From Lineus longissimus (Eukaryota; Nemertea; Pilidiophora; Heteronemertea; Lineidae), in contig NC_088317.1 of the NCBI RefSeq assembly GCF_910592395.1, positions 8,000,001 to 8,064,000 on the forward strand: a stretch of 64,000 nt of DNA, written 5' to 3'. The translations under genes and the position numbers were made by a program. Positions 9,244 through 17,955 of this stretch are shown one piece after another; position 1 is the first letter of the stretch; each line of letters opens with the position of its first letter. Below the pieces are notes generated by a model that was not told where the DNA came from, did not search any database, and saw only the letters and a list, made by a program, of their open reading frames with translations.

Positions 9244-12200
9244 TCAATTCACTGCAAAGAGTAAATTTCTTTCAAGTCTATTATTCAACTTAATCATCTC
9301 GTTTATGATTTCTGTCTGACTACATATGTTAATGTTCTGGTTCATTCTCATGTTATTATTTAAATTCGATAATCTATCAAGCAGAATCATATTTTCATCA
9401 CGAAGATAATCCCCGAAATGCTGTGATATCACTATTTTCCAATTTGGTATTACATCCTGGTCTCGAAAGACAAACCAGTTTTCACTTCTCATCTTTACCA
9501 TGAAATCCATTGACCTATCCAATTGATCCTTAAATAGTGTGTAGTCTACTTTAGCACTCTTCTGTCTGTTTTCTGTCTTTTCCATTGGTCTAATGTTAAA
9601 CCAAGCAAAGCACAGTTCAGGTTTATCTTTGAATTCCTTGATTGGTAAGACATGATCCAACTCTTCTTCTACTATTCGAACTCTGTTCTCGGGACTTTGT
9701 CCTATTGGAGATAGACTCCTCTGGTACTCTAACCACTGTGAGAAGAAACTGTCTGTACATCCTAGATTGAATGATGAATTACCGGTCGGACTTCGTCCTG
9801 AGAGCAGAGCTCGATTACACTCTCCCTTAGAAATGCGGTTTAGACCAACTCTAATTTTGTGTCTGTCTCTATTACCATTTTGGTCAAGGTAATCCTTTTT
9901 GTAATATGAATTAAAACATGATCTGCAGGGGTCTGTGAAGTTGGCTCCCAGTTCCCAGTTCCCAGTTCCCAGTTCGTTATTCGTACCCATTTTGAAACAT
10001 GGTGTGTTTGGGTACGAAATGGGCTAAGCATTTCCCAGTTCCCAATTCATATTTCTTTCAAATATTAACCCTCCACAGTCCGATAACTCAACTTGGTGGT
10101 TTTAACCCTTTCCTACCAAGCTCTCGATTCAACTATCAGTGACTTTAACCCTTTCTGACCCATTTCCCGGTTCAAAATACCAGCTCCTTATTCGTCTTAA
10201 CTCGTTTTAACCCTTTATAACTCCATTTCCCGATTCATTTACAGTCACTTTAACCCTTTCTGACTCCATTTCATTCATTTGCAAGTCACTTTAACCCTTT
10301 CTGACTCCATTTCCCGGTTCAAAATGCCAGCTCCTTATTCGTCTTAACTCATTTTAACCCTCTATATGTCAATTTCCCTTTTCAAATACCGGCTCCCGAT
10401 TCAGCTACAAGTCACTTTAACCCCTTCTGACTCCATTTCATTCATTTGCAAGTCTCTTTAACCCTTTCTGACTCCATTTCCCAGTTCAAAATGCCCAGTT
10501 CCTTATTCGTCTTAACTCATTTCAACCCTCTATAAGTCCATTTCCCTATTCAAATACTGGCTCCCGATTCAGCTACAAGTCACTTTAACCCCTTCTGACT
10601 CCATTTCATTCATTTGCAAGTCTCTTTAACCCTTTCTGACTCCATTTCCCAGTTCAAAATGCCGTGGATCGAGTTTGTTTACAATATGCAGTGCCATCTT
10701 GGAAAAGCCGTGACGTCACCGCGGTATCGTCCTTGATTTGCAAGTCACTTTAACCCTTTTTGACTCCATTTCCTGGTTCAAAATGCCAGCTCCTTATTCG
10801 TCTTAACTCATTTTAACCCTCTATAACTCCATTTCCCGATTCAAATACTGGCTCCCAATTCAGCTACAAGTCTCTTTAACCCTTTCTGACTCCATTTCCC
10901 AGTTCAAAATGCCAGTTCCTTATTCGTCTTAACTCATTTTAACCCTCTAAGTCAATTTCTCTATTCAAATACTGGCTCCCGATTCAGCTACAAGTCATTA
11001 TAACCCCTTCTGACTCCATTTCATTCATTTGCAAGTCTCTTTAACCCTTTCTGACTCCATTTCCCAGTTCAAAATGCCCAGTTCCTTATTCGTCTTAACT
11101 CATTTCAACCCTCTATAAGTCCATTTCCCTATTCAAATGCTGGCTCCCGATTCAGCTACAAGTCACTTTAACCATTTCTGACTCCATTTCATTCCTTTGC
11201 ATTTCACTTTAACCATTTCTTAGCCCATTTCCCGGTTCAAAAGCCGCCCGCCCATTGAAGCATGGTGAGGTTACAGGTTAGCGATGGTATTATCACCACA
11301 GCTGTTTCAGCTAGAATTCAAATACAAGTTTTACCAGATTACGCTCTGCAGGGAGGTGCGACACCAAAGTATTAATTGCTATCCCAATAAACAGCCCAGT
11401 TCCTCACCCCAGACAGCTTTCGGAACGTGCGAAGATTACATAATAGGCCTGAATTCACCCAGGTATGCCCTCAGTTTTGCTGTAGTAATTAGGATTATAT
11501 GTATTGATTAGAATCAACTTGGCGTGAACCAAGTTTTGTGTATTATATTTCGGCTGCCATCTTGAATAGTAGACCTGGGCCGTGACGTCAAGGGCTTTTC
11601 CAAATGAGTTTAGACGAATAAGGAACTGGCATTTTGAACTGGGAAATGGAGTCAGAAAGGGTTAAAGAGACTTGTAGCTGAATTGGGAGCCAAAATTTGA
11701 ATCGGGAAATGGAGTTATAGAGGGTTAAAATGAGTTAAGACGAATAAGGAGCTGGCATTTTGAACCGGGAAATGGAGTCAAAAAGGGTTAAAGTGACTTG
11801 CAAATCAAGGACGATACCGCGGTGACGTCACGGCTTTTCCAAGATGGCACTGCATATTGTAAACAAACTCGATCCACGGCATTTTGAACTGGGAAATGGA
11901 GTCAGAAAGGGTTAACGTGACTTGCAGCTGAATTGGGAGCAAGTATTTGAATCGGGAAATGGAGTTATAGAGGGTTAAAATGAGTTAAGACGAATAAGGA
12001 GCTGGCATTTTGAACCGGGAAATGGAGTCAAAAAGGGTTAAAGTGACTTGCAAATCAAGGACGATACCGCGGTGACGGCTTTTCCAAGATGGCACTGCAT
12101 TTGTAAACAAACTCGATCCACGGCATTTTGAACTGGGAAATGGAGTCAGAAAAGATTAAAGTGACTTGCAAATGAATGAAATGGAGTCAGAAAGGGTTAA

Positions 12201-13311
12201 CGTGACTTGCAGCTGAATCGGGAGCCAGCATTTGAATAGGGCATGGACTTATAGAGGGTTAAAATGAGTTAAGACGAATAAGGAACGGGCATTTTGAACT
12301 GGGAAATGGAGTCAGAAAGGGTTAAAGAGACTTGCAAATGAATGAAATGGAGTCAGAAGGGGTTAAAGTGACTCAGTAGCTGAATCGGGAGCCAGTATTT
12401 GAATAGGGAAATGGACTTATAGAGGGTTAAAATGAGTTAAGACGAATAAGGAACTGGCATTTTGAACTGGGAAATGGAGTCAGAAAGGGTTAAAGAGACT
12501 TGTAGCTGAATCGGGAGCCAGTATTTGAATAGGGAAATGGACTTATAGAGGGTTGAAATGAGTTAAGACGAATAAGGAACTGGGCATTTTGAACTGGGAA
12601 ATGGAGTCAGAAAGGGTTAAAGTGACTTGCAAATGAATGAAATGGAGTCAGAAAGGGTTAAAGTGACTGTAAATGAATCGGGAAATGGAGTTATAAAGGG
12701 TTAAAACGAGTTAAGACGAATAAGGAGCTGGTATTTTGAACCGGGAAATGGGTCAGAAAGGGTTAAAGTCACTGATAGTTGAATCGAGAGCTTGGTAGGA
12801 AAGGGTTAAAACCACCAAGTTGAGTTATCGGACTGTGGAGGGTTAATATTTGAAAGAAATTTGAATTGGGAACTGGGAAATGCTTAGCCCATTTCGTACC
12901 CAAACACACCATGTTTCAAAATGGGTACGAATAACGAACTGGGAACTGGGAACTGGGAACTGGGAGCCAACTTCACAGACCCGATCTGCAGTTACCTCTA
13001 TTTCCGTCTTTACCAAATTCACCATCACTTAGTAATTTAACTTCTCCACATTTACCACATTTCTTGGTTTTACTTGAACCACATTCTTTACAGTAATCAA
13101 GTAGTTTATTACGCCTGTTCTTTCCAAATTCACTTTCAAGTTTTGTTACATCGCACTTAACACATTTAAATGTAGGCCCTGAAACTACTGGTTGATACTG
13201 ATAAACAGGATACTGATTAACAGGATACTGATTAACAGGATACTGATTAACAGGATACTGATTAACATTGACAGTACCATAATAGTTAACGTTAAATATC
13301 TGTCCTTCCAT
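9244..13311 (-). pseudogene. Zinc-ribbon plus HNH-like nuclease gene, split by a foldback element
   Basis: The N-terminal part is at 12983-13311: repeats of NQYPV, then CVKCDVTK, YCKECG and KCGKCGEVK as zinc-ribbon cysteines. The C-terminal part is at 9244-9928: LDHVLPIKEF then FNIRPMEKTENRQKS, which fits an HNH endonuclease (D-H ... N ... N..K). Copy 2 has the same gene (57279-58162) without the insertion. The 3,054-bp foldback element at 9929-12982 separates the two parts and duplicated 9 bp of the gene. Double-hairpin units lie at 9678-9702 and 9788-9812 in frame; at the second, this copy is exactly 10 residues longer than copy 2. The role is probably DNA cleavage or processing. Confidence 0.7.
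9929..12982. mobile_element. Foldback transposon with giant inverted repeats, 9-bp TSD
   Basis: Ends are GGGTCTGTGAAG and CTTCACAGACCC, flanked by the direct repeat GATCTGCAG (9920-9928 and 12983-12991). The arms (about 9929-11240 and 11570-12982) are inverted copies of each other made of degenerate tandem units of the type CACTTTAACCCTTTCTGACT. The short centre (about 11240-11570) is unique and has no gene. A 9-bp TSD and repeat-filled arms are typical of Foldback/Mutator-like elements. Non-autonomous. Confidence 0.9.
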
Positions 13312-13346
13312 TTCTAGCTTGATTTAAAGGATAAAAAGATTTTAAA

Positions 13347-14501
13347 TTATGTTTTTAGGCTTTTTATTCCTGAAATTGGTAACCATTCATTGAACTTATC
13401 ACTGTAACCCTTCCACTTCACTAATCCGTATTTCTTGCCTTTACTGGTCTTGTACCTTAGGATTTTCTCAATCTTGTACTCTAGCTGGTCAGGATTAGGA
13501 ACATAGCTCAATTCCTCTTCATAGAAATATCCTTGAATTTCTTCTTTGTGGTAATCCTCAAGCTGGTAGACGATAGGGTGAGTAAATATGATCTGTTTGA
13601 TTTGGAACACCTCCTCAGTGTAGTTGGGCATGTAACCTTTACCGAAAATGGACTTGTACTTTGAAATTCTTACACTGTCACCTACTTTGTACTTTGGATC
13701 ACCAAATGTCTCTTTGAGGTGAAGACCGGAAAGATTGTACCACACTGTTCCTTCGTTTTCCATCTTTCTGGCGTCTACAGGTTTCATACCTATTGATGAG
13801 TGAAATGTGTTATTGTAGCCGCTGACCAGGTCATCCAGAACGTCAATCCACTTGTCAGTCTCCTTAGCGGTGAAATAACGCCACATTTTTTCTTTAAGGG
13901 TTCTATTGAATCTCTCTACTACTGCTGCCTTCTTATCAGATTTTGTGGAGAACCATTCTATGTCATTTTCTGTTAAGAGTTCCTTGAAGTGTTTGTTGTA
14001 AAATTCTTTACCGTCATCAAACTGGATTTTCGTTGGTTTTGCTTCCTCAAATATCACTTTAAATGCATCTCTGATTTCTTCTCCCCTCTTACTCTTAACT
14101 GCTAGAGCCCAAGAAAAACGACTAAATAGATCTATGACTGTTAAAATGAATCTGTTGCCTTTATTTTGTTTCTCGAATTTTTGCATGTCAACCAGATCTG
14201 CTTGCCATTGTTGATCGATGTACGATACCATTGTCTTCCTGAAGGTGAATTTCTTAATGGCCGGTTTGTGTAGTTGATGAGTTGGTAGTGTTTCTAGAAA
14301 TTCTTTCACTTCTTTTTTTTTAATAAGTTTTCCTGAGCGGGACTTTGTCCCTAACAACGAAGTTGTGCTCTGCTCTCGTGACGAAGTCATATCTTCCTTG
14401 ACCTGTTTCCAGATTTTACTCAAAGAACTGTAAGCCACGGGACTCTCGGGGTTGTAGTACAAATCCCTTAGATACTGCTGTGTGTCATCCTTTACATCCA
14501 T
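13347..14501 (-). CDS. int: Polinton integrase with C-terminal chromodomain
   Basis: 384 residues, retroviral-type integrase that would insert the element into host DNA. Visible catalytic acids: D102 (QADLVDMQ), D162 (IQFDDGKEF) and E196 (VVERFNRT). A C-terminal chromodomain (about 342-380) is seen in YKIEKIL and VKWKGYSDKFNEWLP; in related enzymes it binds histone marks and steers insertion. The start ATG is shared in the palindrome CATTTAAATG with the divergent ATPase gene. Residues about 39-57 come from in-frame hairpin units (14340-14389, arms GGAC/GTCC, CAAC/GTTG, TGAC/GTCA) and make the protein 10 residues longer than copy 2 here. No stop or frameshift seen. Confidence 0.88.
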   Translation of the reverse strand: MDVKDDTQQYLRDLYYNPESPVAYSSLSKIWKQVKEDMTSSREQSTTSLLGTKSRSGKLIKKKEVKEFLETLPTHQLHKPAIKKFTFRKTMVSYIDQQWQADLVDMQKFEKQNKGNRFILTVIDLFSRFSWALAVKSKRGEEIRDAFKVIFEEAKPTKIQFDDGKEFYNKHFKELLTENDIEWFSTKSDKKAAVVERFNRTLKEKMWRYFTAKETDKWIDVLDDLVSGYNNTFHSSIGMKPVDARKMENEGTVWYNLSGLHLKETFGDPKYKVGDSVRISKYKSIFGKGYMPNYTEEVFQIKQIIFTHPIVYQLEDYHKEEIQGYFYEEELSYVPNPDQLEYKIEKILRYKTSKGKKYGLVKWKGYSDKFNEWLPISGIKSLKT

Positions 14502-14508
14502 TTAAATG
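14499..14508. promoter_or_regulatory. Palindromic shared start box CATTTAAATG
   Basis: A perfect 10-bp palindrome containing the start codon of the integrase on the minus strand (14499-14501) and of the ATPase on the plus strand (14506-14508). Only four bases separate the two coding regions. It is conserved at 56099-56108 in copy 2. Confidence 0.75.
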
Positions 14509-15126
14509 AGTGAAGTATTTATTTACGAGCCACACAATATGTTAATTTCTGGTGTTACCAATTGTGGTAAGACATATTTTGCCCTTGACCTCTTAGAAAA
14601 GGAGTATCGGCACAAGTTCCAGAACATAGTCATTTTCTGTCCAACATATTTCAACAATAAGACATATGAAAGGAAATGGATTTACCAAGACAAGAACGTC
14701 TACATAGTTAATCCCGAAGCTGTGGCCAGTAATTTGGACCTTGTGCTTCAGTTTGCTACTCTGACCTTTGCTGGTTCTAACACATTATTCCTCATTGATG
14801 ACTGTGCTAATTTGAGAGACACAAAAAAGAAGGTGTCCGAGTTATGTAATCTTGCCTTTTCCGGCAGGCACTACAATCTCACTGTTTGGTTACTAGTTCA
14901 GAAGTACAATTCAGTTGTCAAGGACTACAGAGAGAACATAAGAATTTTAGTATTATTTTTTAATAAGGATGAATCAGCCATGAAAGATGCCTTAGAAGAA
15001 AACAGTGTTATTCCTAAGGAGAAAAGACAGTACTACATAGAAGAACTTAAGATGAAAAAAGGATCAAAACTGATCATTAGACTACAACATCCATTTGGAT
15101 TTACTCTTTCACATCAAAAATCTTAG
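14506..15126 (+). CDS. A32-type genome packaging ATPase
   Basis: 206 residues. Walker A is GVTNCGKT at 16-23 and Walker B is LFLIDD at 94-99, followed by FSGRHYNLTVWLLVQ, which fits the FtsK/HerA-A32 packaging ATPase family of Polintons and large DNA viruses. Such enzymes pump DNA into the capsid. The length is normal for Polintons and the frame is intact. It is divergent from integrase and convergent with the 15135-15581 gene. Copy 2 (55493-56101) is also intact and very similar. Confidence 0.9.
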   Translation: MSEVFIYEPHNMLISGVTNCGKTYFALDLLEKEYRHKFQNIVIFCPTYFNNKTYERKWIYQDKNVYIVNPEAVASNLDLVLQFATLTFAGSNTLFLIDDCANLRDTKKKVSELCNLAFSGRHYNLTVWLLVQKYNSVVKDYRENIRILVLFFNKDESAMKDALEENSVIPKEKRQYYIEELKMKKGSKLIIRLQHPFGFTLSHQKS

Positions 15127-15134
15127 TCCCGCTT

Positions 15135-15581
15135 CTAATCAGTTGTCTTAGTCTTTCTAACCCTAGTAAAATAATAAATTATTAACCCTAAACCACTAAG
15201 TCCTAGGATAATCCATAGGTACTCGTATTTCTTCATTTCATCACTAGGTTGGTAGTAATCACTTAATTGTGGTCGCTGAGGTAGTACAATAGTTCTTTCT
15301 GGATGTAAATGATTGTAAACAGTAAGTGCTGAATCAGTATTGTTAAAATCAATAGAAGCGTCTCTTTCTCTCTTTAATTCAAGATTAACAAAGTCAATAG
15401 TACTCTTTCTATGCTCCTCCCATTCGGTTGAAGCTTTTTGTAATTGCTCCTGAGCCAAATCATGTCTTTTCACTTCAGTCTCATAGCCATTCTTGTCTAG
15501 TTTTTTAAAAAGGTAACCGGATCCAGTGAATGCTAATCCATTGATTATTGCAGATCCAAATAACATGCCAATGCCAGCCAT
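15135..15581 (-). CDS. Conserved Polinton protein with two membrane segments
   Basis: 148 residues; ATG in GAATTAAATGGC on the minus strand. An N-terminal hydrophobic segment (about 3-24, Gly/Ala rich), a long charged helix (about 30-100, with QEQLQKASTEWEEHRKST), a short YYQPSDEMKKYEY motif and a C-terminal membrane segment (about 121-138, LWIILGLSGLGLIIYYF) end in a basic tail. The same gene is in copy 2 (55025-55462). Its place between penton and ATPase suggests a virion membrane or minor structural protein. Function is inference. Confidence 0.6.
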   Translation of the reverse strand: MAGIGMLFGSAIINGLAFTGSGYLFKKLDKNGYETEVKRHDLAQEQLQKASTEWEEHRKSTIDFVNLELKRERDASIDFNNTDSALTVYNHLHPERTIVLPQRPQLSDYYQPSDEMKKYEYLWIILGLSGLGLIIYYFTRVRKTKTTD

Positions 15582-15603
15582 TTAATTCCAATGAATTTTA
15601 ATT

Positions 15604-16371
15604 TCAATGATGTGTCCCTGAGAGCATAGCTCGAGTTAATACCAATTGGTACTGTACATTATGACCATTAAGATCGATGATGACACCTTTTTCATCAGTT
15701 AAGCGAATATTCAGCTTATTGAATCTTGGTTTACAGGGAATTGCTATTGGTTTCTCAAATGTGTATGCTATTAAATCCCCAACATTAGCTTCCTTTATTG
15801 GTCTTGTGGTTAGCACATCAGATGCTTCACCATTACTTAATACACTATTAGATTCGATTATGTCACAGTGAAAAACAAAATGGTTAATTGGTCTAAAATT
15901 GATGGGTTTCTCGCTTACAACATCATCCTTACTTTTATTGTCTAAAGGATAAGGCCATTCTGATTTCATGCCAAATAATTCATTACTTTTACCAAGAAAA
16001 TAGATCTGATAATGCACCTCATTTTTTCTCTTTAGGAAGTGTAAGATGGCCTTACCTGTTGGTTCTTTAAGGTCAAATCTGACAGCACCTCTACTCATAC
16101 TATTTTCTTTCAACTTATCCGCAAATACTTTTGAAAAGCTCTGTAGGTCATAGAGACCATCTGGTAGCGTAATCTCTGCCACATCAAACCCCTTAACTTT
16201 GATTCGGTTATTCTCCCTGGCTGCACTTATTTTGTAGAATGTACAAGGTATTACTGCAAAAGTTAAAGTGATGCTGCATGCATCCTGAATTTCAGTCTTG
16301 AGATTGACTGTTAAATCACTTGAACTCTGATCTGGATAGTCACTTGAATCTATGTTCATTACAGTAACCAT
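15604..16371 (-). CDS. Penton-like minor capsid protein
   Basis: 255 residues; ATG in CTTAAGTAAATGG on the minus strand. The start NIDSSDYPDQSSSDLTVNL, then ITLTFAVIPCTFYKI and ITLPDGLYDLQSFSKVF match the usual opening of single-jelly-roll penton proteins of Polintons and large DNA viruses (a strand, an i-P-T-Y loop, then an I.i..G.Y....l pattern). It would form the capsid vertices. The C-terminal residues AMLSG come from a double-hairpin unit (15622-15632), which may replace the original end. Copy 2 keeps only the first 45 or so residues. Confidence 0.7.
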   Translation of the reverse strand: MVTVMNIDSSDYPDQSSSDLTVNLKTEIQDACSITLTFAVIPCTFYKISAARENNRIKVKGFDVAEITLPDGLYDLQSFSKVFADKLKENSMSRGAVRFDLKEPTGKAILHFLKRKNEVHYQIYFLGKSNELFGMKSEWPYPLDNKSKDDVVSEKPINFRPINHFVFHCDIIESNSVLSNGEASDVLTTRPIKEANVGDLIAYTFEKPIAIPCKPRFNKLNIRLTDEKGVIIDLNGHNVQYQLVLTRAMLSGTHH

Positions 16372-16428
16372 TTACTTAAGCAAATTTTCGTTTTCAAATT
16401 TACCTTTTATCAAATAAGTAAATTATTC

Positions 16429-16650
16429 TTACTTCATAATATTTCTGGGTAGGATTCCTTGATCGTAAAGGTACTCTAATGTTCCATTACTAATAGCTAC
16501 AGTTCCTCCCAGTTTAAGAATTTCCTCTAGGTTGGCCTGACTTGGGGGACCAATATTGATTCTCAAGAACCTTTTCAGTAACATAGAGTAACCAATTGTT
16601 GTTGATGCCAACAGTAAACTTTGATACAGTGTATTTATGATATCTTTCTT
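16429..16650 (-). pseudogene. Small conserved membrane protein, start codon lost
   Basis: The frame matches the intact 78-residue protein of copy 2 (54542-54778) with motifs GPPSQANLEEILKLGG and YDQGILPRNI. Here the homologous start ATG has been lost, near 16658, and the first ATG-like site in frame is only a TTG. The middle segment is moderately hydrophobic. Lies between penton and major capsid genes, in the same order as copy 2. Function unknown. Confidence 0.55.
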
Positions 16651-16739
16651 TCCTGATGTATTTAATTACTTAGAAAATCACTAGTAAAACTCATTTATCT
16701 AGTATTCAGTATTTAATTTAGTGTTGTACGAACTTTGTT

Positions 16740-17955
16740 TCAGTGTTGGAGTGAAGCAATCTGAGAATTCTGGATGTTTACCTGGGCGTCAGAAACCACG
16801 AATATGTGCATTTTGTATGGTCCCTTTCCAGATTTCTTTGTAATAGATAATTGAATACCATCTTTTGTGTTCTGGAGCTTCTTTCCTGATCCGTGAAGAC
16901 TATTATCCTCAGAAGTTCTCAGGTCCAACCATAAACCATAGTGATTAGAATCACCATAGTATTTTTCCATGGTCATGTTACAGTCATGAGTTTTCTTCAA
17001 ATCTTCAGACATAAAATGTTTCTTGATCTCCTCCCATTGATCCATTATTCTCATTCCTTCTGCGAACACCTGATTGGCAACACCCTCTATTGTGATCTGC
17101 ACTTTACTTATGTTAGGGTTTTCAAACTTCTCTGAATCTCTAGCTCCATCTACATAGTCAGACACAAATAGTAATAATAATCCTTTAATAGACATTCTTG
17201 GAAAGTTGATGTTCTCATTAATTAGTGTTTCATTAGCAGTAACATTGACTGTCTTAAAATGGTCTACCCAATCATAAAATATTGAGAATCCAGAATTGTA
17301 CTTGTTACTCAATTGACTAGCAATCATTTTGTTGGCTACGGTATCATATTCAAAACAAATATTCTCTAGTTTGTAGCCCATGCTAGCTGTGGTTGTGGTG
17401 ACTATGATTTCCTCCTTTGGTGCTAAAGTTATTTCAATGATAACATCTTCTTGAATTGGAAACTTGTAAAATGGAGCATGATGATGGAATAGTTCAAAAT
17501 CTAATGGTATTTTGTACTTCTTGTCAAACACTTTCTTTAAAGTCTTTTCATTAGCTGTTTCTCCAGTGACATCAGCTTCAGCGACTCCTGATCTTAATTC
17601 TCTAAGATTTTTTGACTGAATACCCTGAAAAACTCTATCATTTCTTTCTTCTTCTGTAAACCACAGATCTTTAAATGTAGAATAATGACTGTATTCGTCA
17701 AGGTCAAATATCTGCTCTGTTCCCCACTTAACCACCATCTTTGAGATTAGGTTTCTACCAAGATTATTTACAACACTATTTTAAGAATTACCAGAAATGG
17801 TTACATCAGCAGACAGATAAAGAGATTTAGGTACAAAGAATGTATTCTCTCGCAATGCCGGTATTCTAACATACAGTGTTTCTTTGGGGTTAGCAGATGA
17901 TGGGTTATGAGTAATGATATGATGCTGCCTCTCAGCTTTTAAACCCAGAAGTATT
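16740..17955 (-). pseudogene. Major capsid protein (double jelly-roll type), truncated
   Basis: Main shell protein of the Polinton virion. The intact stretch is 16740-17738 (332 codons) with the conserved block IPLDFELFHHHAPFYKFPIQ, typical of Polinton/adintovirus hexons, and long beta-rich regions. Homology to copy 2 continues upstream to about 17955, with ETLYVRIPALRENTFFVP. An in-frame TAA at 17781-17783 (a Lys codon in copy 2) interrupts it, and the first 20 or so residues are missing where the element breaks off. Identity rests on position next to penton and on its sequence pattern. Confidence 0.75.

Larger units (their letters stand above)
1..17955. mobile_element. Polinton/Maverick element, copy 1 (partial)
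   Basis: The stretch holds the hallmark Polinton gene set: PolB with protein-primed type motifs, retroviral-like integrase with a chromodomain, A32-type ATPase, penton-like minor capsid and double-jelly-roll-type major capsid. The left end lies outside the window. On the right, homology to copy 2 stops inside the capsid gene near 17955, so no terminal inverted repeat is visible. Relative to copy 2 the block from capsid to the 8291-8950 gene is inverted with respect to the membrane-protein gene at 2-400, and PolB is flipped again. I see no adenain-like protease, which most Polintons encode. A foldback element and many short double-hairpin repeats have been added. Confidence 0.9.

Noticed and set aside
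9840-10031. Minus-strand frame ending in KLELV with NWELGTGNWE repeats
   Set aside because: Mostly the tandem CAGTTCCCAGTTCC repeat at the foldback end, not a gene.
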